A DNA stretch of 64,000 nucleotides from Bradyrhizobium sp. CCBAU 53351 (lineage in GTDB: Bacteria; Pseudomonadota; Alphaproteobacteria; Rhizobiales; Xanthobacteraceae): positions 2,259,501 through 2,323,500 of the forward strand of contig NZ_CP030059.1 of assembly GCF_015291745.1 (NCBI RefSeq). The letters run 5' to 3'. The notes beneath the pieces are model-generated. The model did no database searches and had not been told where the DNA came from. It was given only the letters and a program-made list of their open reading frames with translations. Of this stretch, positions 9,594-20,724 are shown piece by piece. Numbering within the stretch: position 1 is the first letter of the stretch; each line of letters begins with the position of its first letter. The position numbers were made by a program, and so were the translations under genes.

Positions 9594-10840
9594 GCGCGAC
9601 CATCCTCTTCGTCGATGACGAGCCGGACCTCGAGGCGCTGGTCCTGCAAAAGTTCCGCAGGCAGATTCGCGGCGGAGAGGTCACGATCATGTTCGCTCGC
9701 GACGGTATCGAGGCGCTGGCTTCGCTCGAACAGAATCCGCAAGTCGACATGGTGGTCTCCGACATCAACATGCCCCGGATGGACGGGCTGTCGCTGTTGG
9801 CGAAGCTCCAGGAAGCCGAGGACAAGAAGTCGACCATCATCGTCTCCGCCTATGGCGACATGAGCAACATCCGAACCGCGATGAACCGCGGCGCGTTCGA
9901 CTTCCTGACCAAGCCGATCGACTTTGCCGATCTGGAAGCCACGATCGGGAAGACCATCCGTCATATCGAGATGCTGCGCGAGGTGAAGCGCCGCCAGATG
10001 GAAGCCGAGCGCGCCCACGCCGCGCTGTCGCGTCATTTCTCGCCTGAGCTCGCCAGGCGTCTGGCCGCCAGCGGTGAGGGCGAGGGCATCGAAGTGCAGT
10101 GGCGCGACGTCGCTACCATCTTCACCGACATCACCGGCTTCACCTCGTTGGTCGAGACTGCGCCGCCCGAGACGTTGGGCAAGCTGCTCAACGAGTATGT
10201 CGGCGGCATGACCGAGGTCGTCTTTGCCCATGAGGGCACGGTCGCAAAGATCATCGGCGACGCGATCCAGGTGCTCTTCAACGCGCCCGGAGATCAGCCC
10301 GATTATGCCACGCGCGCGGTGGCCTGCGCCCACGAGCTCGATGTCTGGGCGCAGGAGTTTCGCGCGCGCCAGAGTGCCATGGGCGTTGCCTTTGGCGCCA
10401 CCCGCATCGGCATTCACGCCGGCCCGGCGCTGGTCGGTAATTTTGGCGGCAACCGCTTCTTCGACTACACCGCGTATGGCGATTCCATCAACATCGCGGC
10501 GCGGCTGGAGGCCGCCAACAAGCATCTGGGCACCCGCATTTGCGTCAGCGCCAGCGTTGCCGCAGCGGCTGAGAATTTTCAAGGCCGCCCCGTGGGCGAG
10601 CTGATGCTGCGTGGGCGCAGCGAGCCGCTACGCGCGTTCGAGCCGCTGCCCCCGGGCAAATTCGAAGCGCCGGAAACGGCGCTGTACTCTGAGGCTTTCG
10701 CCAAGATGGAAGCCGGCGATGCGGCGGCCATGCCGGCCTTTGCCGCGCTGGTCGGCATGCATGCCGACGATTCCCTGGCCGGCTTTCACCTGAAGCGCCT
10801 GCTCAACGGCGCCAAGGGCATTCGCATGCAGCTTGAATAG
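9590..10840 (+). CDS. Response regulator with class III adenylate/guanylate cyclase output
   Basis: 416 residues. The N-terminal receiver has phospho-acceptor Asp58 ([11 protein letters not shown]) and the conserved LTKPID lysine. A helical linker (about 120-165) leads to a class III nucleotide cyclase domain with metal-binding Asp180 in FTDITGFT, Asp224 in [11 protein letters not shown] and the [15 protein letters not shown] segment with the transition-state Asn/Arg. All three catalytic motifs look intact. The lysine in VAKIIGDA favours ATP over GTP as substrate. The protein should convert kinase signalling into cAMP output. It is a soluble protein. Confidence 0.9.
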   Translation: MSATILFVDDEPDLEALVLQKFRRQIRGGEVTIMFARDGIEALASLEQNPQVDMVVSDINMPRMDGLSLLAKLQEAEDKKSTIIVSAYGDMSNIRTAMNRGAFDFLTKPIDFADLEATIGKTIRHIEMLREVKRRQMEAERAHAALSRHFSPELARRLAASGEGEGIEVQWRDVATIFTDITGFTSLVETAPPETLGKLLNEYVGGMTEVVFAHEGTVAKIIGDAIQVLFNAPGDQPDYATRAVACAHELDVWAQEFRARQSAMGVAFGATRIGIHAGPALVGNFGGNRFFDYTAYGDSINIAARLEAANKHLGTRICVSASVAAAAENFQGRPVGELMLRGRSEPLRAFEPLPPGKFEAPETALYSEAFAKMEAGDAAAMPAFAALVGMHADDSLAGFHLKRLLNGAKGIRMQLE

Positions 10841-10849
10841 GAGTGCGTC

Positions 10850-11596
10850 ATGGTTCGTGAGTTCTCTGCCGGCAATTACCGGTTCATTCCGTCCGTGTTT
10901 CAATATTCTGCGGGCGCAGCCGCGGATGAGGGCTATGAGATCGAGCGCGTCCGCTTCGATCGCCTGATGCCGCTCGCGGAAGGCTTTGCGATGGCGGCAA
11001 AGTTCATCCAGGAGGCGGGTCGTCCCCTGACGGCGTTCTGCGCCTGCGAACTGCGTTCGCCGGCGGCCTTCAGCGAGGAGGGCTTTCGCGCGTTCAACCT
11101 GCATTATGTGAAGACGCTGTCGGAATGGGGCATCTTCGACGGCACCACCAACCCGGTGGCACGCAGCAATGTCTGCCCTGAGATCGATCCGCCGGCCGAG
11201 CCGTCGTTCTATGCGTTCTCCTTCACCCGCCCCACGCGCTCCAAGGCAGCGTCGTTCGTGATCGCCGGCGGCGCCGAGGCGCGCGAGGGCAGCGGGACCT
11301 ATGTCGAGCGCACCGTGCGCTATCGCGACCTCAGCCCGGAGGGGCTGCGGGAAAAGGTGCGCTTCACCACGACGTCGCAGATGGAGAACCGGATGGCGGC
11401 GTTCGGTTTCGGCTGGAAGGACACGACCGGCGTGCAGGCCTATTCCGTCCACGACTTCCACCACGCGCTCGTCGATGAACTGGTCCGCCGCGGCGCGCTG
11501 CGCTCCGGCCTGACCTGGCATTTCGCACGGCCGCCTGTGGTCGATCTCGAATACGAGATGGATTGCCGCCGCGTGATGCGGGAGGTGGTGATTTGA
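10850..11596 (+). CDS. CnbZ-like / RidA-fold-related protein of unknown role
   Basis: 248 residues, starting nine bases after the cyclase stop with an AGGAG ribosome site, so it is co-transcribed with the signalling genes. The overall sequence (FIPSVFQYSAG near the start, FCACELRSP in the middle, SVHDFHHAL near the end) resembles proteins annotated as 2-amino-5-chloromuconate deaminase CnbZ in rhizobia, which are distant relatives of the RidA deaminase fold. That name comes from a chloronitrobenzene degrader and need not describe the reaction here. No signal peptide or membrane segment is visible. The link to the two-component/cAMP genes is by position only. Confidence 0.55.
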   Translation: MVREFSAGNYRFIPSVFQYSAGAAADEGYEIERVRFDRLMPLAEGFAMAAKFIQEAGRPLTAFCACELRSPAAFSEEGFRAFNLHYVKTLSEWGIFDGTTNPVARSNVCPEIDPPAEPSFYAFSFTRPTRSKAASFVIAGGAEAREGSGTYVERTVRYRDLSPEGLREKVRFTTTSQMENRMAAFGFGWKDTTGVQAYSVHDFHHALVDELVRRGALRSGLTWHFARPPVVDLEYEMDCRRVMREVVI

Positions 11597-11661
11597 GGTC
11601 CTTGTGCTGAGGAGGGAAGTCCCTTTCGTCGGAGCGCCAAGCGAGGCTCGTTCCTTCAGCG

Positions 11662-12546
11662 TTAGCGCTGCCTGGGATCCAGCGCATCGCGCAGGCCGTC
11701 GCCGAGCAGGTTCAGCGACAGCACCACGAGGAAAATCGCAAGCCCCGGCCAGATCGCCATCCACGGCGCCTGGGTCAGGAAGCGCTGCGCCGCGTTGAGC
11801 ATGCTGCCCCAGGACGGTGCCGGCGGCTGCTGGCCGAGGCCGAGGAACGAGAGCGCGGCCTCGGCGATGATGGCGGCGGCGATCGAGAGCGTCGCCTGCA
11901 CCAGCAGTGCGGGCAGGATGTTCGGCAGGATATGCGAGAGCGCGATCCGCCACGGCGGATTGCCGAGCGCGCGCGCAGCCTCGACATAATCCTCGGCCTT
12001 GACGACGAGCACCTGGCCGCGGGTCAGGCGGACGAAGATCGGGGTCGCCGAGATGCCGATCGCGATCATGGCATTGCCGAGGCTCGGCCCGAGGAACGCG
12101 GCGAGCGCGATCGCCAGGATCAGGAAGGGACAGGCCAGCATCGCGTCCGTGATCCGGCTGATCAGCGCATCGAGGAAGCCGCCGCGATAACCGGCGAGGA
12201 GGCCGAGCGGAACGCCGATGCCGAGCGCGATCGCGACCGAGATGAGGCCCGCGAGCAGCGAGGCGCGTGCGCCGTAGACGACGCGGCTGAGGATGTCGCG
12301 GCCGAGCTCGTCGGTCCCGAACCAATGCGCCGCGGTGGGCGGCTTGCGTACCAGGCTCCAGCTCGTCGCGATGGGATCGTAGGGCACGATGAGCGGGGCC
12401 AGCACGGCGAGCACGATGACCAGCACGAGCACGACGAGCCCGAACACCGCCGCCTTGCGCTTGAACAGCCGCCGACGCGCGCGGCGGGCCGGGCTATCCA
12501 GCTCGTCGGCGAGGGTGAGAGGGCTCGGCAGCGCGGCGTCGGTCAT
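11662..12546 (-). CDS. Peptide ABC transporter permease, DppC type (system 1)
   Basis: 294 residues with a cytoplasmic N-terminus, a first membrane segment (AAVFGLVVLVLVIVLAVLA) and five more in the BPD_transp_1 domain. The EAA loop reads EAARALGNPPWRIALSHILP and the C-terminus ends in LNLLGDGLRDALDPR, typical of DppC/OppC proteins. It is the last gene of the long minus-strand block and starts four bases after its DppB partner. With that partner it forms the membrane channel served by the binding protein at 13503 and the ATPases at 15034 and 16140. Confidence 0.88.
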   Translation of the reverse strand: MTDAALPSPLTLADELDSPARRARRRLFKRKAAVFGLVVLVLVIVLAVLAPLIVPYDPIATSWSLVRKPPTAAHWFGTDELGRDILSRVVYGARASLLAGLISVAIALGIGVPLGLLAGYRGGFLDALISRITDAMLACPFLILAIALAAFLGPSLGNAMIAIGISATPIFVRLTRGQVLVVKAEDYVEAARALGNPPWRIALSHILPNILPALLVQATLSIAAAIIAEAALSFLGLGQQPPAPSWGSMLNAAQRFLTQAPWMAIWPGLAIFLVVLSLNLLGDGLRDALDPRQR

Positions 12547-12550
12547 GGAT

Positions 12551-13492
12551 CTAGCCTCGAAGCCGCGGATTGACGAGGATGTAGGCGATATCGGCCACGA
12601 GGTTCAGCGTGATGTAGACGGTCGCCGTCACCAGCACCACGCCCTGCACCACGGCGTAGTCGCGGTTGAAGACGGCATCCACGATCAGCTTGCCGAAGCC
12701 GGGGATGGAGAATATCTGCTCGGTCAAGACGGCGCCGGACAGCAGCGTGCCGAGCTCCAGCGCGCCGAGCGTGATGACGGGCGTCAGCGCATTGCGCATG
12801 GCGTGCTTGAGGATCACCGAGCGCTCCAACAATCCCTTGGCGCGTGCGGTGCGGACGTAGTCGCTTTCCAGCACCTGAAGCATGGCGCTGCGCGTATGCC
12901 GCATCAGCACCGCGGCGATCGCGTTGCCGAGCACGAAAGCCGGCATGATGGTGGCAGCCAGGCTGGCGCGCCAGTTCTCGGTGAGCGGCACGTAGCCGGA
13001 CGCCGGTAGCCAACCGAGCTCGATCGAGAACAGGAAGATCAGCATGATCCCGAGCCAGAAGTTCGGCGTCGAGATGCCCCATAGCGCAAACAGGTTTGCG
13101 CCATAGTCCCAAGCCGAGCCTTTCTTCACGGCCGCGACGATGCCTGCGGGAATGCCGATCAGGAACGCGATCACGATCGCCATCGAGCCGAGCTGCAGCG
13201 TCACCGGCAGCTTCTGTGCGATCAGCTCGCGCACCGGCATCTTGTTGCGCAGCGACTCGCCGAAATCGCCCGACAGCACGCCCTTGATCCAGTAGGCATA
13301 CTGCACCGGGACGGGCTGATCGAGCTTGTACTGGCGGCGGATCTGCTCGATCACCGCGGGGTCGCGCTCTTCGCCCGCCATCACCAGCGCGGGATCGCCC
13401 GGCAGCAATTGCTGCAGCGAGAAGATCAGCACCGAGACGAAGAACAGCGTCGGCACGATCTGCGCAAGGCGGCGGGCGAGGAAGTTCAGCAT
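12551..13492 (-). CDS. Peptide ABC transporter permease, DppB type (system 1)
   Basis: 313 residues. The opening MLNFLARRLAQIVPTLFFVS membrane segment, a periplasmic loop with LGLD/YKLDQPVPVQY-type sequence, and the EAA motif near VRTARAKGLLERSVILKHAMRN are characteristic of DppB/OppB permeases. It lies ten bases downstream of the binding-protein gene and four bases upstream of the DppC gene, so all three are transcribed together. It transports di- or oligopeptides or similar ligands across the inner membrane. Confidence 0.88.
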   Translation of the reverse strand: MLNFLARRLAQIVPTLFFVSVLIFSLQQLLPGDPALVMAGEERDPAVIEQIRRQYKLDQPVPVQYAYWIKGVLSGDFGESLRNKMPVRELIAQKLPVTLQLGSMAIVIAFLIGIPAGIVAAVKKGSAWDYGANLFALWGISTPNFWLGIMLIFLFSIELGWLPASGYVPLTENWRASLAATIMPAFVLGNAIAAVLMRHTRSAMLQVLESDYVRTARAKGLLERSVILKHAMRNALTPVITLGALELGTLLSGAVLTEQIFSIPGFGKLIVDAVFNRDYAVVQGVVLVTATVYITLNLVADIAYILVNPRLRG

Positions 13493-13502
13493 CCTCTCGT
13501 CG

Positions 13503-15011
13503 TCACTTCAGCTTGAGGCCGACCACGCGCACGAGGCCGTCGGGCATCTGCTTGTAGCCTTCGAGCTTGGTCGTGTGCGCGATGATGATGCGGCGGTGGT
13601 AGAGGTAGAGCAGCGGCTCTTCGTCCTGTACGAGCTTGGCGAGCATCTCATAGCTGGCCTTGCGCTTGGCGGGATCAGTGACCAGCCGCGCGTCTTCCAG
13701 CGCCTTGTCGGCCTGCGGATTGTTCCACGCGCCATAGTTCTGCGGCGCGCCGCTATGCAGGAACACGAAGGTGTTGCCGTCGGGGTCGACGCGGCCGCTC
13801 CAGGCGAGCATGTAGGCTTGGTAGTCGCCGGCCTCAGCCTGCTTCAGTCCGGTTGCGAACTCGGTGAGGCGGATCTTTATGTCGAACCCGGCTTCCGCCG
13901 CCATCGACTGGATCACCTGCGCCGGCGTCTCGGTCTCCGCGCCCTTCGGCACCAGGAAGTCGACGCTCACCGGCGGCGTTACGCCGGCTTCCTTCAGCAG
14001 CGCCTTGGCCTTCTCGACGTTGCGCGGACGGACCGGGAGCGATTTCTGATAGTAGGGATGGTCAGGATTTACCCATTGATTGCCGACCTGGAACTCTCCG
14101 TTGAACACGACCTGGTTGAGCGCCTCGCGGTCGATGGCCAGGTCGAGTGCCTGCCGCACCTTGGCGGACTGGCTGAGCGGTCCCTTGGCCTTGTCCTTGC
14201 CGATGTTGAGCGTGATGCCCTGATAGCCGAGCTCGATGGCGGTCGCGACCCTCAGCCGCGAATCCGCGCGCACGTCCTTCAGATCGGTGGCGAGCACACG
14301 CTCGATCAGGTCGAGCCCGCCGGACTTCAGGTTCGCGAGCCGCACGGTGGCATCGACGATCGGCTGAAACACGATCTTGTCGATGAAGATATTGTCCTTG
14401 TTCCAGTAGTCCGCGAATTTCTCGAACACGATGCGGTCCTGCTGCACCCGCTCGATGAATTTGTAGGGGCCGGCGCAGACCGGGCGCAGGCCGAACTTGT
14501 CGCCGCCTTCCTTCGCCGCCTTCGGCGACACCATCATCCCGGCGCGATCGGTGAGCTGGGCTAAGAGCGGCGAGAACGGCGACTTCAGCACCAGCTTGAT
14601 TGTGAGGGGATCGACGACCTCGATATGATCGACCGAGGCCAGCTCCGGTTTGCGGAACGAGCCGGGGAAGGTCAGATGCCGCTCCAGCGAGAACTTTGCG
14701 GCTTCCGCGTCGAACGGCTCGCCGTCGTGGAATTTCACGCCGGGGCGCAGCTTGATGACGAGGCTCTTGCCGTCGTCGGCGGTCTCGCTCGATAGCGCGA
14801 GCTGCGGCACGATGTTGAGCTTCTCGTCGATGTCGAACAGCTTGTCGCAGAAGGCGGAAAAGACGATGCGGCCGACATAGGTGCGCGCCATCGTGGGATC
14901 GAGGATATCGGGGTCCTCGGCGAGGCCGATGCGCAACGTACTCTGGGCCTGCGCGGCTGCGATCGACAACAGGATGGCGGCGGCCGTTGCGGCCAGGCGA
15001 AACATCTTCAT
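13503..15011 (-). CDS. Periplasmic substrate-binding protein, family 5 (DppA/OppA-like, system 1)
   Basis: 502 residues with a clear Sec signal peptide (MKMFRLAATAAAILLSIAAAQAQ, cleavage after AQA). The mature protein shows the SBP_bac_5 pattern: DPDILDPTMARTYVG near the start, PGVKFHDGEPFDAEAAKFSLER and KALLKEAG toward the C-terminal lobe. In this block the binding protein follows its ATPases instead of leading the operon. It lacks a lipobox, so it should be free in the periplasm. Ligand specificity cannot be read; the nearby gamma-glutamyltransferase suggests gamma-glutamyl peptides. Confidence 0.88.
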   Translation of the reverse strand: MKMFRLAATAAAILLSIAAAQAQSTLRIGLAEDPDILDPTMARTYVGRIVFSAFCDKLFDIDEKLNIVPQLALSSETADDGKSLVIKLRPGVKFHDGEPFDAEAAKFSLERHLTFPGSFRKPELASVDHIEVVDPLTIKLVLKSPFSPLLAQLTDRAGMMVSPKAAKEGGDKFGLRPVCAGPYKFIERVQQDRIVFEKFADYWNKDNIFIDKIVFQPIVDATVRLANLKSGGLDLIERVLATDLKDVRADSRLRVATAIELGYQGITLNIGKDKAKGPLSQSAKVRQALDLAIDREALNQVVFNGEFQVGNQWVNPDHPYYQKSLPVRPRNVEKAKALLKEAGVTPPVSVDFLVPKGAETETPAQVIQSMAAEAGFDIKIRLTEFATGLKQAEAGDYQAYMLAWSGRVDPDGNTFVFLHSGAPQNYGAWNNPQADKALEDARLVTDPAKRKASYEMLAKLVQDEEPLLYLYHRRIIIAHTTKLEGYKQMPDGLVRVVGLKLK

Positions 15012-15033
15012 CGGTCAATCCCCATTGCTTCGG

Positions 15034-17125
<2,092 letters not shown>

Positions 17126-17129
<4 letters not shown>

Positions 17130-17836
17130 GATCGTCTTGCGCGCGCTGCTTGAATGCTGGCGTCGATGACGCTGCGATCGGTGTTGCCGGCCGGGTTCTG
17201 CCGCGTCGGCATCGAGGGCCGAAAGTGCACCCACAGCTCATGGCTGACCGCTTCGAGCCGTTCGAGCTCGCCGAGTGGGTCGGGATGGTCGTCGGCGCGT
17301 ATGTCCAGCGCCGGCCATTCCTCCTCGTCGTGGATCAGCAGCGCCGCGGACTGCTTGCCGCGTTTGTCGCCGCCGGCAGCTTCCCCTGCGCGCATCGCCG
17401 CGAGCAGGCGGCGCGGGAAGGGCAGGCTGTCGTTGGCGAGATAGGTCTTTGCCGTCTCGGCAAGCACGTCGGCGCCCGCGAGCATGTTGCCGGCGATCGA
17501 GAAGCCGCTGCCCGCGGTGTGACCGCACCAGTCGACACAGTCGCGCCCGGTATGTGCAGCGACTTCGCCGCTCGCATCCATGATGTGGACCTGCCGGCTC
17601 TCGCGGCCGTCGTCCGCCGCGAGCAGGGCGGCAAGCACGTCGTGGGCGTTGAGGCCCTCGCGCAGGAGCTTGACGCCGTCGATGCCGTAATAGGGATTGA
17701 CGAAGGCCTGCGTCGCGATGGCGCCGAGGCCGGCCTCAATATACGGCACGCGCGCGCCGACGGCGAAGAACCGGGTCGCGACTGCGATGCCGAACTGGCC
17801 GGTGGCAGGATCTTTCGCGATGATCGACCAGGTCAT
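17126..17836 (-). CDS. DUF1028 family protein (Ntn-hydrolase fold)
   Basis: 236 residues from ATG 17836. The start MTWSIIAKDPATGQFGIAVATRFFAVG and the segments GLGAIATQAFVNPYYG and DCVDWCGHTAGSGFSIAGNML are diagnostic of DUF1028. Members have a predicted N-terminal-nucleophile hydrolase fold but no settled biochemical function. The gene lies ten bases after the gamma-glutamyltransferase gene, itself an Ntn-hydrolase, and overlaps the OppD-type ATPase. It is therefore probably a peptidase or amidase acting on the imported ligand. No signal peptide is visible, so it should be cytoplasmic. Confidence 0.8.
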
Positions 17837-17846
17837 GTGCTGCCTA

Positions 17847-19652
17847 TCAGCGTCCCGCGGCGTAACCCTGCATGCCGCGCGGATTGGCGGCGGCGCGCCG
17901 GCGGACGCCGACCCGCGAGGCCGCGGTGAGGCGGCCTTCGGACCAGTCGGGGCCGACCTCGACGATATGCCCGCGCTCGCGAAGGTTTTCGATCGTCGCC
18001 TTCGGCACACGGTTCTCGACCACGAGCACGCCTGGACGCGCAGTGCGCGGCCAGAACGAGATCGGGAAATGCTCGGAATGCCAGGCCGGCGCGTCGATGG
18101 CTTCCTGCAGATTGAGATTGCAATGGACGTGGCGCAGGAAGAATTGGGTGATCCACTGATCCTGCTGGTCGCCGCCGGGTGAGCCCCAGGCGAGATAGGG
18201 CTCGCCATCCCGCAGCGCCATGCTCGGCGACAGCGTGGTGCGCGGGCGCTTGCCTGGCGCGAGCGAACTAGGTTGGTTCTCCTCCAGATCGAACATTTGT
18301 GCGCGGCTGCCGAGGCAGAAACCGAGTTCGGGAATGACAGGCGAGGATTGCAGCCAGCCTCCTGAAGGTGTCGAGGACACCATGTTGCCGGCCTTGTCGA
18401 TGATGTCGAAATGCACGGTGTCACCGCGCACCTCGCCGAAGCGCCCTACGGTCGGTTCACCGGCGCCTAAAGCGCCAACGGCTTCGCGTTGGCCTTCAGC
18501 GCGGCGCAGCTTGACCACGCCGCCAAGGCCCTCGACCGCCCCGGGCCGCAGATCGAGCGAAGCCTTCTCGGTGACGAGCTTGCGGCGTTCGTCATTATAG
18601 GCATCCGATAGCAGCGTCGCGATCGGGATCTCGCTGAATTTCGGATCGCCGTAGAATTTTTCGCGGTCGGCAAAGGCGAGTTTTGCGCATTCGATCTGGA
18701 GATGGATGAACTCGGGCCCGGTCGGATCCAGGCCGTCGAGGGCAAAGCCCTTCAGCAGTGCGAGCTGCTGCAGGGTGACCGGACCCTGGCTCCAGACGCC
18801 GGCCTTGCAAACAGTGTAGCGGCCATAATCGTAGGTGAGCGGCGCTTCGATCGTCGGCTGCCAGCGCGCCATGTCGTCGGCGGTCAACACGCCGCGATGC
18901 GGTGAGCCGCTGACGTCCATTACCTCCTGCGTGCGGCAGAACTTGTCGATCGCTTCCGCGACGAAACCCTGCGACCAGGCCTTGCGTGCGCGCTCGATCT
19001 CGGCATCGCGGCCACCGCCGCCGCTTTCGGCTTCGCTCAGGATCCGCGCGTAGGTCGCGGCCAGCGTCTTGTTGGTGAAGAGCGTGCCGGGCTTCGGCAC
19101 CTCGCCGTTCGGCAAGTATACCGCGGCGGAGGTTGGCCAGTGCTTGCGGAACAATTGCTCGACGGTCTGGATGGTGGCGCAGGCGCGCTCCACGAGCGGA
19201 TAGCCATCGCGGGCGTAGGAGATCGCGGGCTCCAGCACGTCGCGCACGCGCATCGTGCCGTAGTCGCGCAGCAGCATCATCCAGGATTCGAAGGTGCCGG
19301 GGACGCAGGCGGCGAGCAGGCCGGTGCCCGGCACCATGTCGAGGCCCTCGCTCTTGTAATGCGCGATCGTGGCACGCGCCGGGGCCGGGCCCTGGCCGCA
19401 GATCACTTCGGTGCGGCCGCGCTTCACGTCGTGCACGATGACGGGCACGTCGCCGCCGGGGCCGTTCAGATGCGGCTCGACCACCTGCAGCGTGAAGGCG
19501 GTGGCGACGCCGGCGTCGAAGGCGTTGCCGCCCTTTTCCAGGATGGCCATGCCGACGGCTGTCGCGATCCAGTGCGTGGTGGCGACGACCCCGAAGGTGC
19601 CCTCGATTTCGGGGCGTGTCGTGAACGGATCGGGATTGACGTTGCTGGCCAT
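17847..19652 (-). CDS. Gamma-glutamyltransferase / gamma-glutamyl hydrolase family protein
   Basis: 601 residues of the gamma-glutamyltranspeptidase family. These enzymes cleave themselves into two subunits at a nucleophilic threonine; here that position is in RGDTVHFDIIDKAGNMVSST. Downstream glycine-rich residues (WGSPGGDQQDQW) match the region that closes the gamma-glutamyl pocket. There is no signal peptide, unlike E. coli Ggt, so it should act in the cytoplasm on imported gamma-glutamyl compounds such as glutathione. It sits between two peptide ABC transporter sets. The stretch RRAEGQREAVGALGAG before the nucleophile resembles a processing linker. Confidence 0.85.
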   Translation of the reverse strand: MASNVNPDPFTTRPEIEGTFGVVATTHWIATAVGMAILEKGGNAFDAGVATAFTLQVVEPHLNGPGGDVPVIVHDVKRGRTEVICGQGPAPARATIAHYKSEGLDMVPGTGLLAACVPGTFESWMMLLRDYGTMRVRDVLEPAISYARDGYPLVERACATIQTVEQLFRKHWPTSAAVYLPNGEVPKPGTLFTNKTLAATYARILSEAESGGGGRDAEIERARKAWSQGFVAEAIDKFCRTQEVMDVSGSPHRGVLTADDMARWQPTIEAPLTYDYGRYTVCKAGVWSQGPVTLQQLALLKGFALDGLDPTGPEFIHLQIECAKLAFADREKFYGDPKFSEIPIATLLSDAYNDERRKLVTEKASLDLRPGAVEGLGGVVKLRRAEGQREAVGALGAGEPTVGRFGEVRGDTVHFDIIDKAGNMVSSTPSGGWLQSSPVIPELGFCLGSRAQMFDLEENQPSSLAPGKRPRTTLSPSMALRDGEPYLAWGSPGGDQQDQWITQFFLRHVHCNLNLQEAIDAPAWHSEHFPISFWPRTARPGVLVVENRVPKATIENLRERGHIVEVGPDWSEGRLTAASRVGVRRRAAANPRGMQGYAAGR

Positions 19653-19734
19653 GGGCTACCTCATTTGCGGCGCGCGCAATTGATCACAGCCGATGCTGGG
19701 ATGCCAAATGCGCAGGCCGCATGGCACGCGCGCG

Positions 19735-20724
19735 TCACGCTGGGACCGGCGCGGTGTTAACAGCGTGGCAGGCGACGCCGTTGATCAGTTCCGGCGTTTC
19801 CTTGCGGCAGAGATCGAACGCCAGCGGGCAGCGCGGATTGAAGGCGCAGCCGGGGGGCGGATTGATCGGGTTCGGGATCTCGCCTTTCACCGGAATTCGC
19901 TGGCGGCCGCTCATGGCAAGGTCAGGCACGGCGCCCAGCAGCATCTTGGTGTAGGGCATGCGCGGATTGGCGAACAGCTCGCGTCCCTCCGCGATCTCGA
20001 CGATGCGGCCGAGATACATCACGCCGACGCGGCTCGCCATGTGGCGGACCACGGCGAGGTTGTGGCTGATGAACATGTAGGTCAGGCCGAACTTGTCCTG
20101 GAGGTCGCGCATCAGGTTGAGGATCTGCGCCTGCACGGAAACATCGAGCGCCGAGGTCGGCTCGTCGCAGACGATGAACTCGGCATCCGAGGCGAGCGCC
20201 CTGGCAATCGCGATGCGCTGGCGCTGGCCGCCGGAGAATTCGTGTGGAAATTTTAGCCGGTCGTCGGGATGCAGGCCGACCAGGGTGAGCAATTCTCCGA
20301 CGCGGGCCTGGATGTCGCGCTCGCCCTGGATCAGGTCGAACGCGCGGATCGGCTCGGAGATGATGGCGTCGACGCGGAAGCGCGGGTTCAGGCTGGCATA
20401 GGGATCCTGGAAGATCATCTGGATGCGGCGGCGCAGCTTGCGGCGCGCAGGCGCCTGCCGCGGATCGGTCATCGAGACGCCGTCGATCAGCACGTCGCCC
20501 GCGCTCGGCGGCAAGAGGCCGACGACCATCCGAGCGACCGTTGTCTTGCCCGAGCCGGACTCGCCGACCAGCGCAAACGTCTCGCCCTTCCTGATGTCGA
20601 AGGTGACGTGATCGACCGCCTTGAGAAATTCGAGGTGGCCGCCTTCGAGCACGCGGTTGAGCCAGGGTTTTGAGACGTCGAACACCCGGCGCAAATTTGT
20701 CGCCTGGACGAAGGGAGTGCTCAT
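19735..20724 (-). CDS. Peptide ABC transporter ATPase, DppF type (system 2)
   Basis: 329 residues. Walker A GESGSGKTTVARM, Q-loop MIFQDPYASLNPRF, signature FSGGQRQRIAIARAL, Walker B FIVCDEPTSALD and the C-terminal loop CAFNPRCPLAFDLC are all intact. It overlaps its DppD-type partner by four bases. A gap of 82 bases separates it from the gamma-glutamyltransferase gene, the widest gap inside this part of the block, but no terminator is visible there. Confidence 0.9.
   Translation of the reverse strand: MSTPFVQATNLRRVFDVSKPWLNRVLEGGHLEFLKAVDHVTFDIRKGETFALVGESGSGKTTVARMVVGLLPPSAGDVLIDGVSMTDPRQAPARRKLRRRIQMIFQDPYASLNPRFRVDAIISEPIRAFDLIQGERDIQARVGELLTLVGLHPDDRLKFPHEFSGGQRQRIAIARALASDAEFIVCDEPTSALDVSVQAQILNLMRDLQDKFGLTYMFISHNLAVVRHMASRVGVMYLGRIVEIAEGRELFANPRMPYTKMLLGAVPDLAMSGRQRIPVKGEIPNPINPPPGCAFNPRCPLAFDLCRKETPELINGVACHAVNTAPVPA

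Noticed and set aside
10628..12325. A 565-codon minus-strand frame spanning the cyclase end, the CnbZ-like gene and a permease.
   Set aside because: It crosses three genes with strong family matches and has no coherent domain.
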